Origin: Flavobacteriaceae bacterium
GTDB lineage: Bacteria > Bacteroidota > Bacteroidia > Flavobacteriales > Flavobacteriaceae
DNA length: 48,079 nucleotides
Assembly: GCA_025800395.1 (NCBI GenBank)
Contig: JAOXRU010000275.1
Span: 1-48,079 of the forward strand
Direction of reading: 5' to 3'
The notes beneath the pieces are model-generated. The model was not told the DNA's origin, did no database searches, and saw only the letters and a program-made list of their open reading frames with translations. The translations under genes and the position numbers were made by a program. Shown here one piece after another: positions 1 to 7,156 of this stretch (its first letter is position 1; every line of letters begins with the position of its first letter).

Positions 1-94
1 ATGGATCATCCAAAATCTTAGACTTGCGCTTGGAAAGATTATTCTCCAATCCCTCAAACATATCTATCTGCTTTTCTTTGCTAGGTCTGTACAT
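1..94 (-). CDS. N-terminal fragment of a probable transposase
   Basis: A reading frame starts at an ATG (92-94) on the minus strand and runs off the left edge of the window; 31 codons are visible. The product begins MYRPSKEKQIDMFEGLENNL and continues with a basic stretch and an ILDDP motif. This style of opening (a short EKQ-D-F segment, then a basic KRK and a DDP) is what I remember from IS5/IS1182-type transposases of Bacteroidota, but too little is visible to prove it. It overlaps the 3' end of the next minus-strand gene by 14 nt. If it is an IS, the left edge of the window lies inside it and its end would fall near the terminal codons of the neighbouring gene. Confidence 0.4.
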   Translation of the reverse strand, partial: MYRPSKEKQIDMFEGLENNLSKRKSKILDDP

Positions 95-1259
95 GATATA
101 AAGATAATATCATTTGATGACTTTTTGGAGTGGGCTCAATATTCTTTTTTCCATAGTACCGAAGCCCAATACTGTACTTGTTTCCAAATTCATAACCTAT
201 TCCCAGACCAATAGTAGACTGCAAATATGGGGTTTTCGATGGTTCTATTTTAACCATCAAATCAGCCACAAGGGAAAGCTCCAAAAACAAACTGTGGCGG
301 TCTTTTAAGTACATATAATGACGAACCCCGACAGGCATGTCTACATATTCATATACATAACTCCTATTATATATTCTCGTTACATAAGGATTGATCACTG
401 CCGTAACTTGCTTTTGATCGCTGGTCTCAAAATTATAGGTTGGCTCCAAAAACACACTCCATTTATTGCGATTAAATGGTAAAATATACTCCAACTCCAT
501 TCCTACCCGAAAAGTGGTTGTTGCATCAAAACCTTCACCCGTATAAAACTTGGTATCAAGATTGGAAAAATTGACGCCTGATTTTATTCTCCAACGAAAC
601 TTACCCTTAGCCTTACTTTTCTCAAATAAAACTTCCACCCCCTGACAATCCGAATATTTCGCAAAATACTTCATCAAACTCGATCGGGTATATGCCAATT
701 CGAGCACGTCGTTATAAGTCATTCCTTCACATTTCAGATTATCAAACAACTCGCGTTGGTAATGGGAGTTGTTTTTTATTTTTAAACCATCCAAGAGATA
801 TCTTTTGTAGAGCAAAGGCTTTATAGTTCCCTTATTGCTTTTGTAGAAGAATTTTACAAGCCCATGATCTTCATATACATATAATGTTGCTTTTCCTTCC
901 AATAAAACCTCCAAAAAAGTATAGGTTGGCTCGAGCTTAAATTCCTTGTTTTTCCTTAATCTATTGACCTGATCAGAACTTTGTTCTACTTCCACAAATC
1001 GGTACACAAATTTTCTTTTGTTGTCTATTCCAAACTCCTCCACCTCTTCGGCTTTTAGTGTATAGACCATGTCGCTCCCCTCCATCTTATACTTCACAAA
1101 CCTAGGCATGGTGCTCCAACCTTCATTTTTGATCAAACAAGTTGTTTTTTGCCCTTTATTATTAATAAAATACCCAGTTTCAAATTCCGTTTGCGCATGC
1201 GATCGAATAGTTCCTAAAAACACCAAAAATAGCATCAGAGGAAAAGGAAAAGTCTTCAT
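81..1259 (-). CDS. secreted protein with probable C-terminal outer-membrane beta-barrel
   Basis: Product of 392 residues when started at the internal ATG 1257-1259. This start begins MKTFPFPLMLFLVFLG, a clean signal peptide ending SHAQ at about residue 23, and a TATTTTTG -7 box lies just upstream (1276-1283). A longer frame to 1295 would run through that box. The first half of the mature protein is charged and includes a repeated aromatic/acidic pattern. The second half (about residues 220-392) alternates hydrophobic and polar residues with repeated Tyr/Gly, as in outer-membrane barrels. I do not recognise a named family. The chain ends LSLYHVQT rather than with the terminal aromatic usual for barrels, and the last codons overlap a probable transposase start, so the natural C-terminus may have been altered. 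Confidence 0.6.
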   Translation of the reverse strand: MKTFPFPLMLFLVFLGTIRSHAQTEFETGYFINNKGQKTTCLIKNEGWSTMPRFVKYKMEGSDMVYTLKAEEVEEFGIDNKRKFVYRFVEVEQSSDQVNRLRKNKEFKLEPTYTFLEVLLEGKATLYVYEDHGLVKFFYKSNKGTIKPLLYKRYLLDGLKIKNNSHYQRELFDNLKCEGMTYNDVLELAYTRSSLMKYFAKYSDCQGVEVLFEKSKAKGKFRWRIKSGVNFSNLDTKFYTGEGFDATTTFRVGMELEYILPFNRNKWSVFLEPTYNFETSDQKQVTAVINPYVTRIYNRSYVYEYVDMPVGVRHYMYLKDRHSLFLELSLVADLMVKIEPSKTPYLQSTIGLGIGYEFGNKYSIGLRYYGKKNIEPTPKSHQMILSLYHVQT

Positions 1260-1275
1260 TTTAGTTAGTTTTGAG

Positions 1276-1283
1276 CAAAAATA
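1276..1283 (-). promoter_or_regulatory. -7 box TATTTTTG for the 392-residue secreted protein
   Basis: Read on the minus strand the octamer matches the Bacteroidota TAnnTTTG -7 element. It lies 17 nt before the chosen ATG, with a TTG (1304-1306) 20 nt further upstream as a candidate -33 element. Confidence 0.45.
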
Positions 1284-1343
1284 ATACGCAAACACAAAGA
1301 AAACAACAACAAATGAGTTTATTTTCTCACATAGAGTAAACCG

Positions 1344-1793
1344 TCAACCTTGCTGCGCTTTTTTTTCCAATGCCATCGATTTTCTATACACTTCTTCGTA
1401 TATAGGATCGCGAACTATATTTTCCATTTTCTCATTCAAACTAGCGATCTCCAACAAGCGATCGTTTACACTATTAAAATCGAGACCATCTGCACTAAAA
1501 AAACCAAGAATATCATGGATAATCGGATGGATAATATTCTTTTTTCTATTGATCTGTCCATTGCTATTGGCAATAAAATAGTCCACCTCGCTCTTTTGAA
1601 TACTGGGATAAGCACTCAACAAACTTCGCATAAAATTCGAATCCCGTTCGCGAGCAATCGAATATAGCATATACATATTGCGTTTGTGTATTTTGAGGTA
1701 ATCAGAGCCATTGGCGACTACAAATACGTTTTTTGGAAATTCGGAGAGTACAAGCAAGGATTTTTTGAGAATATTTTTGTTTGATTCATCCAT
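1344..1793 (-). CDS. hypothetical protein, 149 residues
   Basis: Soluble, mostly helical-looking protein with no signal peptide and no membrane segment. It opens MDESNKNILKKSLLVLSEFP, contains a central Arg/Tyr-rich segment and ends in Lys/Gln-rich residues. I do not recognise a family. It is followed 84 nt later by the secreted barrel-like gene on the same strand, but that gene has its own -7 box, so co-transcription is uncertain. The 259 nt upstream, shared with the divergent mrp gene, are very AT-rich and would hold its promoter. Codon use looks like that of its neighbours, so it is probably real. Confidence 0.55.
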   Translation of the reverse strand: MDESNKNILKKSLLVLSEFPKNVFVVANGSDYLKIHKRNMYMLYSIARERDSNFMRSLLSAYPSIQKSEVDYFIANSNGQINRKKNIIHPIIHDILGFFSADGLDFNSVNDRLLEIASLNEKMENIVRDPIYEEVYRKSMALEKKAQQG

Positions 1794-2019
1794 ATTATAA
1801 TGATTTTATAATTTCGATTGGCTCCCAAAAAAATACAGGAAACAAATTGAACAGGGGCTAAATTATATATAAATATAGCAAATAAAATCTTATATAAGAA
1901 AATTCTTTCTTTTTTAACCGCTCTATATACCCAAAGCGCAAAAAACACAAATCAGGGATACCAGCTCCGAAAAGAACAAAAACTAATTCGCCCGCTTAGG
2001 CTATTGAAACAATAAGCCG

Positions 2020-2027
2020 TATATTTG
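2020..2027 (+). promoter_or_regulatory. -7 box TATATTTG for mrp-nfu
   Basis: Exact TAnnTTTG match on the plus strand, 25 nt before the TTG start of mrp. It implies a transcript start near 2034 and a very short leader, which also supports the TTG start. No good -33 TTTG is visible at the usual distance. Confidence 0.5.
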
Positions 2028-2052
2028 TAGTTAATACTTAAACAAAACTACA

Positions 2053-3180
2053 TTGAAACTAAAGAAGCAAGATATATTTGAAGCGCTAAAGCTTATTACC
2101 GTTCCTGGAGAAGGTAAGAATATGGTAGAAAGTGGGGCTGTAACCAATGTAAATGTGTTTGGAGATGAGGTGGTTGTAGATCTTACCATTGCAAACCCTA
2201 GTTTACAAGCCAAGAAAAAAACAGAGGTGGAAATCCTTAAAATTATCCACAGTGAGGTATACGAAAAAGCAAAAATTAAGGTAAATATAAAAGTAGAAAA
2301 ACCAGCTGCACCAGAGATTAAAGGAAAACCAATTCCTGGTATCACCAATATAGTAGCAGTAGCCTCTGGCAAAGGCGGTGTAGGGAAATCTACTGTAACT
2401 GCAAACCTAGCCGCTTCTCTATCTAAAAAAGGATTTAAAGTTGGCGTTTTAGATGCTGATATTTACGGACCTTCTATCCCTATCATGTTCGACGTTGCCA
2501 ATGAAAAACCTTTGGCTACAAATGTAGATGGAAAGCAAAAAATGAAACCTGTAGAAAACTACGGCATCAAAGTATTGTCTATTGGCTTTTTTACAGATCC
2601 AGACCAAGCGGTTATTTGGAGAGGACCTATGGCTGCAAAAGCTCTAAATCAAATGATTTTTGATGCAGACTGGGGAGAACTCGATTTCTTGCTAATTGAT
2701 TTGCCCCCTGGTACTGGCGATATTCATCTAAGTATTATGCAGTCTTTGCCTATTACAGGTGCTGTAGTAGTAAGCACACCACAGAATATTGCCCTAGCAG
2801 ATGCTAGAAAAGGTGTGGCCATGTTTCGCCAAGATACTATAAATGTGCCTGTGTTGGGAATTATTGAAAACATGGCTTATTTTACGCCAGCAGAGCTTCC
2901 TAACAATAAATATTATATCTTTGGAAAAGAAGGCGCCAAAAACTTGGCAGAAGATATACAAGTACCGCTTTTGGGAGAAATTCCCCTGGTGCAAAGTATA
3001 CGAGAAGCCGGTGACGTTGGAAGACCTGCTGCATTGCAAGACAATACCCCACTGGAAGCAGCTTTTGACGAACTTACAAAAGCAGTGGTACAAGAGGTGG
3101 TAAATAGAAATGATAGCCTTCCTCCAACAGAAGCAATTAAAATTACAACCATGGCCGGATGTTCGGCTGTAAAAAATTAA
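2053..3180 (+). CDS. mrp: Mrp/NBP35-type P-loop ATPase, iron-sulfur cluster carrier
   Basis: Two domains: an N-terminal MIP18/DUF59 domain (about 1-85) and a Mrp/MinD-type ATPase (about 97-350). The deviant Walker A GKGGVGKST is at 106-114, DADIYGPS at 134-141 and DLPPGTGD at 216-223. The family binds and hands over Fe-S clusters in the cytoplasm. The CxxC usually found after the ENM motif in Mrp/NBP35 is missing here (ENMAYFTPAELPNN); a single Cys remains near the C-terminus in MAGCSA. The start is TTG at 2053: an in-frame stop at 2032-2034 and no ATG before residue 24 leave no better choice. It is followed after 6 nt by nfu, so the two form an Fe-S operon. Very confident of the family. Confidence 0.95.
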   Translation: MKLKKQDIFEALKLITVPGEGKNMVESGAVTNVNVFGDEVVVDLTIANPSLQAKKKTEVEILKIIHSEVYEKAKIKVNIKVEKPAAPEIKGKPIPGITNIVAVASGKGGVGKSTVTANLAASLSKKGFKVGVLDADIYGPSIPIMFDVANEKPLATNVDGKQKMKPVENYGIKVLSIGFFTDPDQAVIWRGPMAAKALNQMIFDADWGELDFLLIDLPPGTGDIHLSIMQSLPITGAVVVSTPQNIALADARKGVAMFRQDTINVPVLGIIENMAYFTPAELPNNKYYIFGKEGAKNLAEDIQVPLLGEIPLVQSIREAGDVGRPAALQDNTPLEAAFDELTKAVVQEVVNRNDSLPPTEAIKITTMAGCSAVKN

Positions 3181-3186
3181 CTTCAT

Positions 3187-3426
3187 ATGGTAGCAGAATT
3201 AGAAGCAAATGTATTAAAAGCACTAGACGAAATTCGCCCTTTTCTCCAAAATGATGGAGGCGATATTTCTCTAATTTCTATAGATAATGGAAATTCGGTT
3301 AAAGTCCGTTTAGAAGGGGCTTGCGTTGGCTGTAGTGTAAACCAAATGACGCTAAAAAGTGGTGTGGAAATGACCATTAAAAAATACGCACCCCAAATTA
3401 CAGAAGTGATTAACATAGAAGAATAG
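3187..3426 (+). CDS. nfu: NifU C-terminal domain Fe-S scaffold protein
   Basis: Small 79-residue protein made only of the Nfu domain, with the cluster-binding CVGC at 46-49 and the following VNQMTLKSGVE segment typical of the family. Nfu proteins carry or assemble Fe-S clusters for transfer to target enzymes. It starts 7 nt after the mrp stop, so the two are almost certainly cotranscribed and probably act together. Length is normal for stand-alone Nfu proteins in Bacteroidota. Confidence 0.93.
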   Translation: MVAELEANVLKALDEIRPFLQNDGGDISLISIDNGNSVKVRLEGACVGCSVNQMTLKSGVEMTIKKYAPQITEVINIEE

Positions 3427-3471
3427 TTGTTAAGTGTGACCTAAGTTACAGTTTTAGCTGCGTTAACTACT

Positions 3472-3479
3472 TAATTTTG
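3472..3479 (+). promoter_or_regulatory. -7 box TAATTTTG for the ferredoxin reductase-ferredoxin pair
   Basis: Exact TAnnTTTG match, 22 nt before the ATG at 3502, in the 75-nt gap after nfu. It suggests that the reductase-ferredoxin pair has its own promoter, although read-through from nfu is possible. Confidence 0.45.
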
Positions 3480-3501
3480 TACTCTCAATTATAGTTTTAT
3501 C

Positions 3502-4554
3502 ATGATTACAACAGATATTCTCATTATCGGCGCAGGGCCAACAGGCTTATTTGCCGTATTCGAAGCCGGATTGTTAAAACTGAAATGCCATCTTATCGAT
3601 GCTTTACCGCAACCCGGAGGCCAATGTTCGGAAATATATCCCAAAAAACCTATCTACGATATCCCTGCTTTTCCAGAAATCCTAGCTGGAGATTTAACCA
3701 AAAACCTAATGGAACAAATTAAACAATTTGAACCAGGTTTTACCCTAGGAGAAAGAGCAGATACCTTGGAAAAAACAGAGGACGGACAATTTATTGTAAC
3801 TACCAATAAAGGCACCAAACACAAAGCGCCAGTAGTAGCTATAGCAGCCGGACTTGGAAGTTTTGAACCAAGAAAACCTCTCTTAGAAAATTTAGACAAA
3901 TACGAAGACAAAGGCATTGCCTATTTGATTAAAAATCCAGAAGTTTATCGCGACAAAAAAGTAGTGATAGCTGGTGGGGGAGATTCTGCCCTAGACTGGA
4001 GCATCTTCCTTAGCGACATAGCCAAAGAAGTTACCTTAGTTCACCGTAGAAACGAATTCCGTGGTGCGCTAGACTCTGTAGAAAAGGTTCAGGAACTAAA
4101 AAATGTAGGAAAAATTAATTTAATCACTCCAGCAGAAATCACTGGTCTTCATGGAGAAGATGCACTCACTGCGGTAACTGTTACCAAAGACGGACTAGAC
4201 AACAAAATAGAAACAGATGCCTTTATTCCTTTATTTGGACTTTCGCCAAAGCTTGGCCCCCTAGGAGAATGGGGATTAGAAATAGAAAAAAATGCCATTA
4301 AAGTAAATAACGCATTAGACTATCAAACCAATATTCCTGGTGTGTTTGCCATAGGCGACATCAATACCTATCCCGGGAAATTAAAGTTAATTCTTTGCGG
4401 ATTCCATGAAGCTACTTTAATGTGTCAGGCCGCTTATCAAATAATTAACCCAGGAAAACGTTATGTACTTAAATACACTACTGTAAGTGGTATAGATGGA
4501 TTTGACGGCACTAGAAAAGAAGCACCTAAAGCAGTAGTAAAAGCTATCGAATAA
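3502..4554 (+). CDS. ferredoxin--NADP(+) reductase, thioredoxin-reductase-like (YumC type)
   Basis: 350 residues with an N-terminal FAD-binding GAGPTG (10-15), a second dinucleotide loop GGGDSALDW (158-166), the NADPH-phosphate HRR motif (181-183) and the C-terminal FAIGD flavin motif. The redox CxxC of true thioredoxin reductases is absent, which identifies the type 2 ferredoxin-NADP reductase (YumC/TrxR-like FNR). It would move electrons between NADPH and a ferredoxin in the cytoplasm. The ferredoxin gene follows after 7 nt and is the obvious partner. Flanking mrp and nfu suggest that the electrons feed Fe-S biogenesis or Fe-S enzymes, which is inference. Confidence 0.93.
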   Translation: MITTDILIIGAGPTGLFAVFEAGLLKLKCHLIDALPQPGGQCSEIYPKKPIYDIPAFPEILAGDLTKNLMEQIKQFEPGFTLGERADTLEKTEDGQFIVTTNKGTKHKAPVVAIAAGLGSFEPRKPLLENLDKYEDKGIAYLIKNPEVYRDKKVVIAGGGDSALDWSIFLSDIAKEVTLVHRRNEFRGALDSVEKVQELKNVGKINLITPAEITGLHGEDALTAVTVTKDGLDNKIETDAFIPLFGLSPKLGPLGEWGLEIEKNAIKVNNALDYQTNIPGVFAIGDINTYPGKLKLILCGFHEATLMCQAAYQIINPGKRYVLKYTTVSGIDGFDGTRKEAPKAVVKAIE

Positions 4555-4561
4555 ACTAACT

Positions 4562-4897
4562 ATGAGTGTAGATGTAAAAATCACCATCATCGACCGCCAA
4601 GGAGAAGAACACCAAGTAGATGCCCCAACCGATATGGCAATGAACCTCATGGAGGTTGTACGCGCTTACGAATTGGCTCCCGAAGGTACTATCGGTATTT
4701 GTGGCGGCATGGCCATGTGTGCCTCTTGCCAGTGCTACGTTCTTTCCGACACAGAATTGGAACCCAAACAAGATGATGAGGAAGCCATGTTGTCCGAAGC
4801 CTATTTCGTAAAAGAAAACAGCAGACTTGGATGCCAAATTCCTATTACCCAAAATCTGGAAGGCCTAAAGGTAGAATTGGCACCAGAAGAACCTTAG
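4562..4897 (+). CDS. [2Fe-2S] ferredoxin, adrenodoxin type
   Basis: 111-residue ferredoxin. Cluster ligands are visible as Cys47-x5-Cys53-x2-Cys56 (CGGMAMCASC) and Cys91 (LGCQIPIT), the adrenodoxin/vertebrate-type pattern. Cys58 is an additional non-ligand. It carries one electron between the reductase encoded just upstream and acceptor enzymes. The 7-nt spacing shows a two-gene operon closed by a strong hairpin terminator 20 nt downstream. Confidence 0.93.
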   Translation: MSVDVKITIIDRQGEEHQVDAPTDMAMNLMEVVRAYELAPEGTIGICGGMAMCASCQCYVLSDTELEPKQDDEEAMLSEAYFVKENSRLGCQIPITQNLEGLKVELAPEEP

Positions 4898-4916
4898 ACA
4901 AACACTAGACCATATA

Positions 4917-4953
4917 AAAGTCGTTATCTTCTTGGTAGCGACTTTCTTTTTTT
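4917..4953 (+). terminator. rho-independent terminator after ferredoxin
   Basis: Ten-base arms 4917-4926 and 4936-4945 (AAAGTCGTTA with TAGCGACTTT, one G-T pair) around a 9-nt loop, followed by a T-rich run to 4953. Confidence 0.8.
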
Positions 4954-4954
4954 G

Positions 4955-5057
4955 GGCAATCCCCCGCTCTAGCGGGGTCGGGCTTTCGGCAGTCGCTTTT
5001 CCCACGCTATCGCGTGGCAAAGAGCTCCAACAATGCCTCTATCCCTATTGCGGCTAG
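4955..5057. repeat. GC-rich multi-hairpin intergenic repeat
   Basis: A GC-rich island in AT-rich DNA, built of short inverted repeats: CCCCGCT/AGCGGGG at 4962-4977 and CCACGC/GCGTGG (5002-5007, 5012-5017). It also has the phrases GTCGGGCTTTCGGC and CTCTATCCCTA. From memory this resembles the dispersed palindromic intergenic elements of flavobacterial genomes; a related GC-rich block occurs at 19016-19133. No protein is encoded. Confidence 0.45.
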
Positions 5058-5070
5058 GTACTATAATAGT

Positions 5071-5096
5071 ATACCTTTTCTAGTTTAAAATGGTAT
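5071..5096. repeat. 26-nt dispersed hairpin repeat, copy 1
   Basis: Imperfect palindrome with outer arms ATACC and GGTAT around a CTAGTTTAAAA centre. It ends exactly at the stop codon of the minus-strand propeller lipoprotein. It differs at 4 of 26 positions from the copy at 38829-38854 and at 1 of 21 positions from the partial copy at 9833-9853. It could act as a weak terminator. Confidence 0.6.
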
Positions 5097-5995
5097 TACT
5101 CCAAATTTATTCTATACAAATTCCCACCTATAGTAGCCACCACCTCATCTGCTAAAATCAAGGTGCTATTGTCTGCAAAACAGATGCTTTCCATTTGGGT
5201 ATAGATCTCAATCCCCAATGGCTTTGGTTTGCCAAATTGCATTTTACTCAAATCAAAACCCTCCAATATATACACTTCCTCATAACTCAAAAGAGCAATT
5301 GTCTTTCCATCCGGACTAATTGCAGCATCGGTTACCTTATCGTTATTGTTACTAGTAGATAATTGAAAGCTTGCAATCCTACTCAATTCATAAGTACCTG
5401 GTGTAGTAGACACTTTATACACATGAGTTTTTCCATCCCAAGGATTGGTTCTGTTCTTACTAAACAAATACAAATAATTTCCTTGGGCAAAAAAGGCTTC
5501 CATATCGTAATTTTTGTCTTTGTTTGCTGGCGGATATTCGGTCTGGTCTGCATAAGAGATTGCTATAGAAGCTGCTGTAGTCTCTGCATCCGTATGACCT
5601 TCTGGGTTTGGTATTTTGTAGATTACCAAATCTTTTCTTTCATTGCTATTGTTTCCAAAATCACCTACATACACATTTCCATCCGCATCTTTGGTTATGG
5701 CTTCCCAATCGCTATTCTTAGCAGATTTTAACTCTATAGTCCGTAGTTTATCTCCCTTATAATTAATTTTATATATTTCATCATCGTTACCACTATCTTC
5801 AAGCACCCAAGGATTATTATCTCCTAATGTAATTATACCCGAGACCTCCTTTAAAGAACTTGGCTGCAATCCCACCACTTCCATTTCATAGGTTTTTCCA
5901 CTAGGTGGATCTGGATGTAGACTTGGTTTTTCTTCTGGTGAACTTGCACATGCTGCCAAAAGCAATAACGCACAAAGGCCTTTAAATAATTTCAT
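5096..5995 (-). CDS. lipoprotein with beta-propeller-like fold (SdiA-regulated/esterase-like)
   Basis: 299 residues. Type II signal peptide with lipobox LLAAC, lipidated Cys16, then a Pro-rich linker. The body holds several blade-like repeats of the form D-G-N-x-Y-x-G-D, for example DADGNVYVGDFGNNSN and SPDGKTIALLSYEE, plus a conserved WEAI segment. This is the pattern of SdiA-regulated / phytase-like propeller proteins in Bacteroidota. The substrate is unknown. Its start overlaps the end of the upstream metallophosphoesterase gene by 14 nt, so they share an mRNA. The stop codon lies in a dispersed hairpin repeat that may end transcription. Confidence 0.7.
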   Translation of the reverse strand: MKLFKGLCALLLLAACASSPEEKPSLHPDPPSGKTYEMEVVGLQPSSLKEVSGIITLGDNNPWVLEDSGNDDEIYKINYKGDKLRTIELKSAKNSDWEAITKDADGNVYVGDFGNNSNERKDLVIYKIPNPEGHTDAETTAASIAISYADQTEYPPANKDKNYDMEAFFAQGNYLYLFSKNRTNPWDGKTHVYKVSTTPGTYELSRIASFQLSTSNNNDKVTDAAISPDGKTIALLSYEEVYILEGFDLSKMQFGKPKPLGIEIYTQMESICFADNSTLILADEVVATIGGNLYRINLE

Positions 5996-6887
5996 GCTGT
6001 ATATAGTCTTTTAAGTTTTGTGGACCCTCCAATACTTTGCGCACTACACGCAACACCCCTTCTTCGTTGGTATCTATTTGCCATTTTATAAGGCAAATAC
6101 TTCCATTTTCAACTTCTATCCCAGTTATACTTCTCGGATGCACACAACTACCATCGTTAAATAACGGAATCTCTCCAGGCTCCGGAAAACGTGGCCGGTG
6201 CGTATGCCCAATCACCGTTATCTTATGGCTGTTCTCGGATATCCATCTTTTTACCCGACGCTCTACCTTTATCAACTCTTTGTAATTCTTAGCAGGACTA
6301 GTAGGATCTGCAATACCGACTACTTGTAATGGTTTCCAAAGAATGCGAACCAAGACCCTATTTATTTTCCAACCAATATAATTCATAAAGTCGGCCTGAT
6401 GCCCATGTGCTAGAAATATCTCTTGTTTGTTTTGCTCATGTTGCAATACCACCGCTTCATGATAGGCAATATCCGTAAATAAAGATTTATCTTTCCCTAT
6501 TACAGGTTCAAAATATTTGGACAAATGCTTTTTTACATACTTTGGGTTTCTATACACCATATCATGGTTGCCCCATATCATATGCAACCTATTTTCCTCG
6601 TGAAACCGCTGCAATAATTGATATACATTTTTATGTGCCTCAAAAATAGAACGAAAATTTAGATTTTCCCACAACTCATCACCATCCCCCAATTCTATAT
6701 ATGTAAAACCTTCTTTAAAATAATGGGTTAAAGCATGAAAATAAATATTGCGATTGTTGGCAAAATCGTCTGCAAAACTATTGTCTCCTCGGTGACAATC
6801 ACTAAACAAAATAAATTTCGAATCGTCATTGAAAGCCACTCTTTTGGCTTGCTTATAGGCTCGGGTTAAACGATTACTAGCTGACAT
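5982..6887 (-). CDS. cytoplasmic metallophosphoesterase
   Basis: 301 residues with every motif of the calcineurin-like phosphoesterase fold: FSDCHRGD (DxH, 30-32), GDGDELW (67-73), GNHD (106-109), HGHQAD (161-166) and GHTH (227-230). These bind two metals and hydrolyse phosphate esters. The spacing recalls LpxH-like enzymes, but it is not close enough to call LpxH, and the substrate cannot be told. No signal peptide. It is first in a two-gene unit with the propeller lipoprotein (14-nt overlap). A TATATTTG -7 box lies about 23 nt upstream. Confidence 0.85.
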   Translation of the reverse strand: MSASNRLTRAYKQAKRVAFNDDSKFILFSDCHRGDNSFADDFANNRNIYFHALTHYFKEGFTYIELGDGDELWENLNFRSIFEAHKNVYQLLQRFHEENRLHMIWGNHDMVYRNPKYVKKHLSKYFEPVIGKDKSLFTDIAYHEAVVLQHEQNKQEIFLAHGHQADFMNYIGWKINRVLVRILWKPLQVVGIADPTSPAKNYKELIKVERRVKRWISENSHKITVIGHTHRPRFPEPGEIPLFNDGSCVHPRSITGIEVENGSICLIKWQIDTNEEGVLRVVRKVLEGPQNLKDYIQHEII

Positions 6888-6909
6888 GATAGTTGCATAT
6901 TGTTATACA

Positions 6910-6917
6910 CAAATATA
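6910..6917 (-). promoter_or_regulatory. -7 box TATATTTG for the phosphoesterase-lipoprotein pair
   Basis: Exact TAnnTTTG match on the minus strand, 22 nt before the ATG at 6887. Confidence 0.5.
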
Positions 6918-7045
6918 GCACAATAACTAACGAAAGCTAGAATTGCAGCCCCTATTTATCAAAAACCACCACCAAATTCTACTTTTGCCTCGGCAAACTA
7001 CTTATATACCAGATATCCTATAACCGACATCCGCCAAATTTTTTG

Positions 7046-7053
7046 TACTTTTG
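7046..7053 (+). promoter_or_regulatory. -7 box TACTTTTG for the GAF-type protein
   Basis: Exact TAnnTTTG match on the plus strand. The transcript start would fall near 7060, leaving a leader of about 97 nt before ATG 7157. Confidence 0.45.
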
Positions 7054-7156
7054 TAGTTACCTTTTAGTCGTTTTTGCGTCTAATAAAAAATAAAGATCTC
7101 CCAACCCGCTCCTTTCGTTTGTATCAAACAAAGTGTGGCTTGGTTGTGCCATTCAT

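Noticed and set aside
1718..1948. 76-codon minus-strand frame in the mrp upstream region
   Set aside because: AT-rich, overlaps the 149-residue gene start and contains poly-Ile/Lys low-complexity sequence; no protein signature.
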